From Clostridiaceae bacterium (GTDB taxonomy: Bacteria > Bacillota > Clostridia > Lachnospirales > Lachnospiraceae): 64,000 bases of DNA. How positions within the stretch are numbered: position 1 is the stretch's first letter; every line of letters starts with the position of its first letter. The DNA is taken from positions 1-64,000 of the forward strand of contig CABJBA010000009.1 in the NCBI GenBank assembly GCA_902363735.1. Direction: 5' to 3'. The translations under genes and the position numbers were made by a program. This document shows positions 61,808 to 64,000 of the stretch, piece by piece. The notes beneath the pieces are model-generated. The model saw only the letters and a list, made by a program, of their open reading frames with translations, made no database searches and was not told the DNA's origin.

Positions 61808-61836
61808 ATTATAGCACGAAAGAAAATGACTTACAA
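61808..61836 (-). promoter_or_regulatory. leuA promoter
   Basis: On the minus strand TTGTAA (61836-61831), a 17-bp spacer and a perfect TATAAT (61813-61808) lie between the pxpA stop and leuA. Transcription would start near 61800, giving a leader of about 220 bases. Confidence 0.8.
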
Positions 61837-61863
61837 CTACAAAATAATTTTTCTTAAGCAAAG

Positions 61864-62619
61864 CTAAAAACCTTTCACCTCAATCCCCTCTTCCAAAAGA
61901 CCTTTCCTTATCTTTTTTACAAATTCCAGAGCCTTCACTCCATCTCCATGAACACATACAGAGTCTGCCTTAATAGAAACATCGGTGCCGTCAATCGCTT
62001 GCACTGTTCCCTTTTGAGCCATTTGAATCACCCGTTTTACAGCTAATGCTTCATCTTCAATCATTGCCCCCATTTGATTTCTGGAAACCAGGCTTCCATC
62101 TCTCTCATATGCCCTGTCGGCAAATACTTCACTTGCAGCAGTTACCCCTGTATCCTTTGCCGCCCGAAGCATCTCACTGTTGCTGAGAGCCAGGAGAACC
62201 AAACTTTCATCCACTTCTTTTATTGCCTGGCAGATGGCTTTAGCCAGTTCATAATCCTTTGCCGCCATATTATATAAAGCACCATGAGGCTTTACATGGC
62301 AGAGCCTGATTCCGGCGCCTTTGCAAAAAGCACTTAAGGCACCGATCTGGTACATGACACCAGCTTTTACCTCTCCAGGTGACAGGCTCATATTCCTTCT
62401 TCCAAACCCTGCAAGATCAGGAAAACCAGGATGAGCACCTGCCCTTACACCATACTTCTTACATAAAGCCACGGTCCGTTCCATCACTACAGGATCACCC
62501 CCATGAAAACCACAGGCAATGTTGGCTGATGTCACATGAGGCAATACCTCTTCATCCAATCCCATTTTATACGCTCCGAAACTTTCCCCTAAATCGCAAT
62601 TCAAATCAATAGCCGGCAT
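61864..62619 (-). CDS. pxpA: 5-oxoprolinase subunit A (LamB/YcsF family)
   Basis: A 251-residue protein with the LamB/YcsF start IDLNCDLGESFGAYKMG, then SANIACGFHGGDPVVM, GAHPGFPDLAGFGRR and HVKPHGALYN. With PxpB and PxpC it hydrolyses 5-oxoproline (pyroglutamate) to glutamate using ATP, clearing a damage product of glutamine and glutamate. The 96-base gap to pxpC holds only short frames and no recognisable gene. Confidence 0.93.
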   Translation of the reverse strand: MPAIDLNCDLGESFGAYKMGLDEEVLPHVTSANIACGFHGGDPVVMERTVALCKKYGVRAGAHPGFPDLAGFGRRNMSLSPGEVKAGVMYQIGALSAFCKGAGIRLCHVKPHGALYNMAAKDYELAKAICQAIKEVDESLVLLALSNSEMLRAAKDTGVTAASEVFADRAYERDGSLVSRNQMGAMIEDEALAVKRVIQMAQKGTVQAIDGTDVSIKADSVCVHGDGVKALEFVKKIRKGLLEEGIEVKGF

Positions 62620-62715
62620 TTTCTCACCTCTAATCTTTTAATTGTGCATTTTCAAATCTGTAATAAACATATACCCAGGACAATGGGACTCATACTCACT
62701 GCCACATTTTCCGTC

Positions 62716-63747
62716 TTACAGGAGCTGCCGGTAAACGGTATTCATCAGCCACTTCCTCAGCTTATCCAGCTTTTCAGCTTCCTTCCGGCAAATTGCTACG
62801 GATTCACCTGGGGTTACATACTGAAAGGACACCCATTCTCCCGGTTTTAACTGAGCCAGTGCAGGAATATCCGTGCTGATCACTGTGGCAATTTTAGCGT
62901 ATCCCCCGGTAGTCTGATGATCTGCCATTAAAACCATGGGCAACCCGTTAGACGATATCTGAACCGAGCCTTCTGCAATCCCATCAGATATAATATCTGC
63001 GCCGTTCTTCATTTCTATGGGTTCTCCCTCCAGCCTGCAGGCCATGCGGTCACAGTCACTGCTTAACCGGAAAGGATTTCGTACCAGGTTATGAATTCCC
63101 AGAGCTGTGAATGCCTCTTCCTGAGGACCTATTACGGCACGCAGCAAAACCATAGGTTCATTTCCATAAAAGCGGTAAGGAGTTGATGAACGGCGCAGCC
63201 ATGGTTCAATTGCTTCCACTGCCGGTTTATTTCCCCTTAATCTTTTTGCTATTTTCTTTAACCGGCGGCTGTCACTTCCTGATTCCAGACAATCGCCTTC
63301 CAGAAGTGCTCTTCCCTCCAGTCCTCCTATCCGGCACTTTAAATTGGTGGAATGGCTTCCCATGACAGAAGGAACTGTAATTCCTCCATAAACAGCCATA
63401 TAAGTCCGGAGGCCGGAAACAGCAAGCTCCATGGTCAGAATATCCCCTTTATGCACCAAAACAGGAGAAAACATGGAAACCAGGCTTCCGTTTACACTGG
63501 GTTTCATATCCCCGCCTGTGAAGGCAATGATCTCATCGGAGGTAAAACGGAGCTCACCCCCTTTTAGCGTAAATTCTATAACTGCCGTTGTGTCCGGTTT
63601 TTCTAAGTTTCCCGCCAGGAGGTTGGCCAGCTTCATGGAATACTTATCACAAGCGCCGCTTTCCTGGAAGCCCTGGCTTAAAAATCCTCTTCTTCCTCTA
63701 TCCTGAACCGTAGATAAGGCCCCCGGACGCAAGATTTCAAATCCCAC
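62716..63747 (-). CDS. pxpC: 5-oxoprolinase subunit C (biotin-dependent carboxyltransferase-like)
   Basis: A 343-residue protein of the KipA/AHS2 family: FEILRPGALSTVQDRGRRGF, GFQESGACDKYSMKLANLLAGN, RTYMAVYGGITVPSVMGSHST and the closing SNGLPMVLMADHQTTGGYAKIATV. It is the partner of PxpB in the 5-oxoprolinase complex. The start is GTG at 63747, after GGGGTGA. It begins four bases after the pxpB stop. Confidence 0.93.
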   Translation of the reverse strand: MGFEILRPGALSTVQDRGRRGFLSQGFQESGACDKYSMKLANLLAGNLEKPDTTAVIEFTLKGGELRFTSDEIIAFTGGDMKPSVNGSLVSMFSPVLVHKGDILTMELAVSGLRTYMAVYGGITVPSVMGSHSTNLKCRIGGLEGRALLEGDCLESGSDSRRLKKIAKRLRGNKPAVEAIEPWLRRSSTPYRFYGNEPMVLLRAVIGPQEEAFTALGIHNLVRNPFRLSSDCDRMACRLEGEPIEMKNGADIISDGIAEGSVQISSNGLPMVLMADHQTTGGYAKIATVISTDIPALAQLKPGEWVSFQYVTPGESVAICRKEAEKLDKLRKWLMNTVYRQLL

Positions 63748-63751
63748 TCAA

Positions 63752-64000
63752 TCACCCCTTTTCCTGTTTCCTGGTTATGTCTTCAAATTCTTCCTGGCTG
63801 ATAGGCACAAAACGAATAGAATCACCGGCTTCATAAAGAGGCTTTCCAGCCTCTTCCGGTTTGAAAAGGCGGTAAGGCGTGCGCCCAATCAACTGCCAGC
63901 CTCCCGGAGAGTCCATGGGATAGATTCCCGTCTGCTCTCCTCCGATTCCTACGCTTCCGGCTAAGATCCTGGTTCTGGGTGTTTTTAGCCTGGGAGTGAA
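63752..64000 (-). CDS. pxpB: 5-oxoprolinase subunit B, C-terminal part (partial)
   Basis: The last 83 codons of a KipI/AHS1-family gene run off the right edge of the window. The visible part contains GSVGIGGEQTGIYPMDSPGG followed by WQLIGRTPYRLF, the family hallmark, and ends TRKQEKG before TGA. Its position directly before pxpC, transcribed in the same direction, fixes the assignment. Confidence 0.92.
   Translation of the reverse strand, partial: FTPRLKTPRTRILAGSVGIGGEQTGIYPMDSPGGWQLIGRTPYRLFKPEEAGKPLYEAGDSIRFVPISQEEFEDITRKQEKG

Noticed and set aside
61580..61863. T-box riboswitch before leuA
   Set aside because: I looked for the conserved AGGGTGGAACCGCG-like core on the transcribed strand and did not find it.

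Overview
The window looks like chromosomal DNA of an anaerobic Gram-positive bacterium of the class Clostridia, most likely Lachnospiraceae (Lacrimispora / Enterocloster-like). The reasons are strong GGAGG-type ribosome binding sites, VanW, CwlD and GH18 envelope proteins, OmpR-type two-component pairs, a 2-hydroxycarboxylate transporter with malic enzyme, and consensus sigma-A promoters. The species call is inference. I saw no insertion sequence, prophage, integrase, tRNA or CRISPR array.

Layout. 1-385: the start of an rRNA operon pointing off the left edge, with tandem promoters and the first bases of 16S. 496-2058: a pRiA4b-ORF3/SEC-C protein. 2240-6733: a Pho-box-like motif and pstSCAB-phoU. 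6754-13416: nagA, a two-component pair, a YhaM-like OB-fold/HD protein, and a membrane-anchored HtrA relative that has lost its catalytic triad. 13515-19643: a six-gene operon of three RraA-family proteins, the two subunits of an aconitase-X enzyme and a MatC-like carrier, with a divergent LysR regulator. 19898-24417: mutS2 and a second OmpR-type pair. 24497-31621: a malate/C4-dicarboxylate module made of an extracytoplasmic flavin reductase, a 2HCT carrier, malic enzyme and a DcuS/DcuR-type pair. 31654-40789: a tight eleven-gene minus-strand string (from threonylcarbamoyl-AMP synthase to trmL). 40946-46477: asnA, cwlD, a phosphoesterase lipoprotein, a GH18 protein, a structured intergenic block and a small unknown gene. 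46582-48727: a Ser/Thr kinase fused to a degenerate ParA-like domain, plus a stand-alone relative of that domain. 48857-59664: nitroreductase, MmcQ, DUF1456, dbpA, DUF2339, DUF1697, DUF4256, hisB, an ABC-2 exporter and a sulfite/nitrite reductase. 59915-64000: leuA with a long leader, then 5-oxoprolinase genes pxpA, pxpC and the end of pxpB.

How the genes work together. pstSCAB-phoU is a standard phosphate uptake unit. In the malate module a 21-bp near-repeat lies about 100 bp upstream of both the flavoprotein gene and the malic enzyme-transporter operon, so the adjacent DcuS/DcuR-like pair probably controls both. The proteins could import malate, oxidise part of it to pyruvate, and dispose of electrons on fumarate or a similar enoate outside the cell. 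The aconitase-X/RraA cluster encodes a dehydratase, several possible aldolases and a carrier under one LysR regulator. It reads like an uncharacterised pathway for a hydroxylated di- or tricarboxylate and is the best candidate here for something undescribed.

Limits. Functions were assigned from recognised motifs and remembered family features, without any search. Promoters, operators and hairpins come from reading the sequence by eye. Start codons were moved to the best ribosome binding site where that differed from the longest frame.
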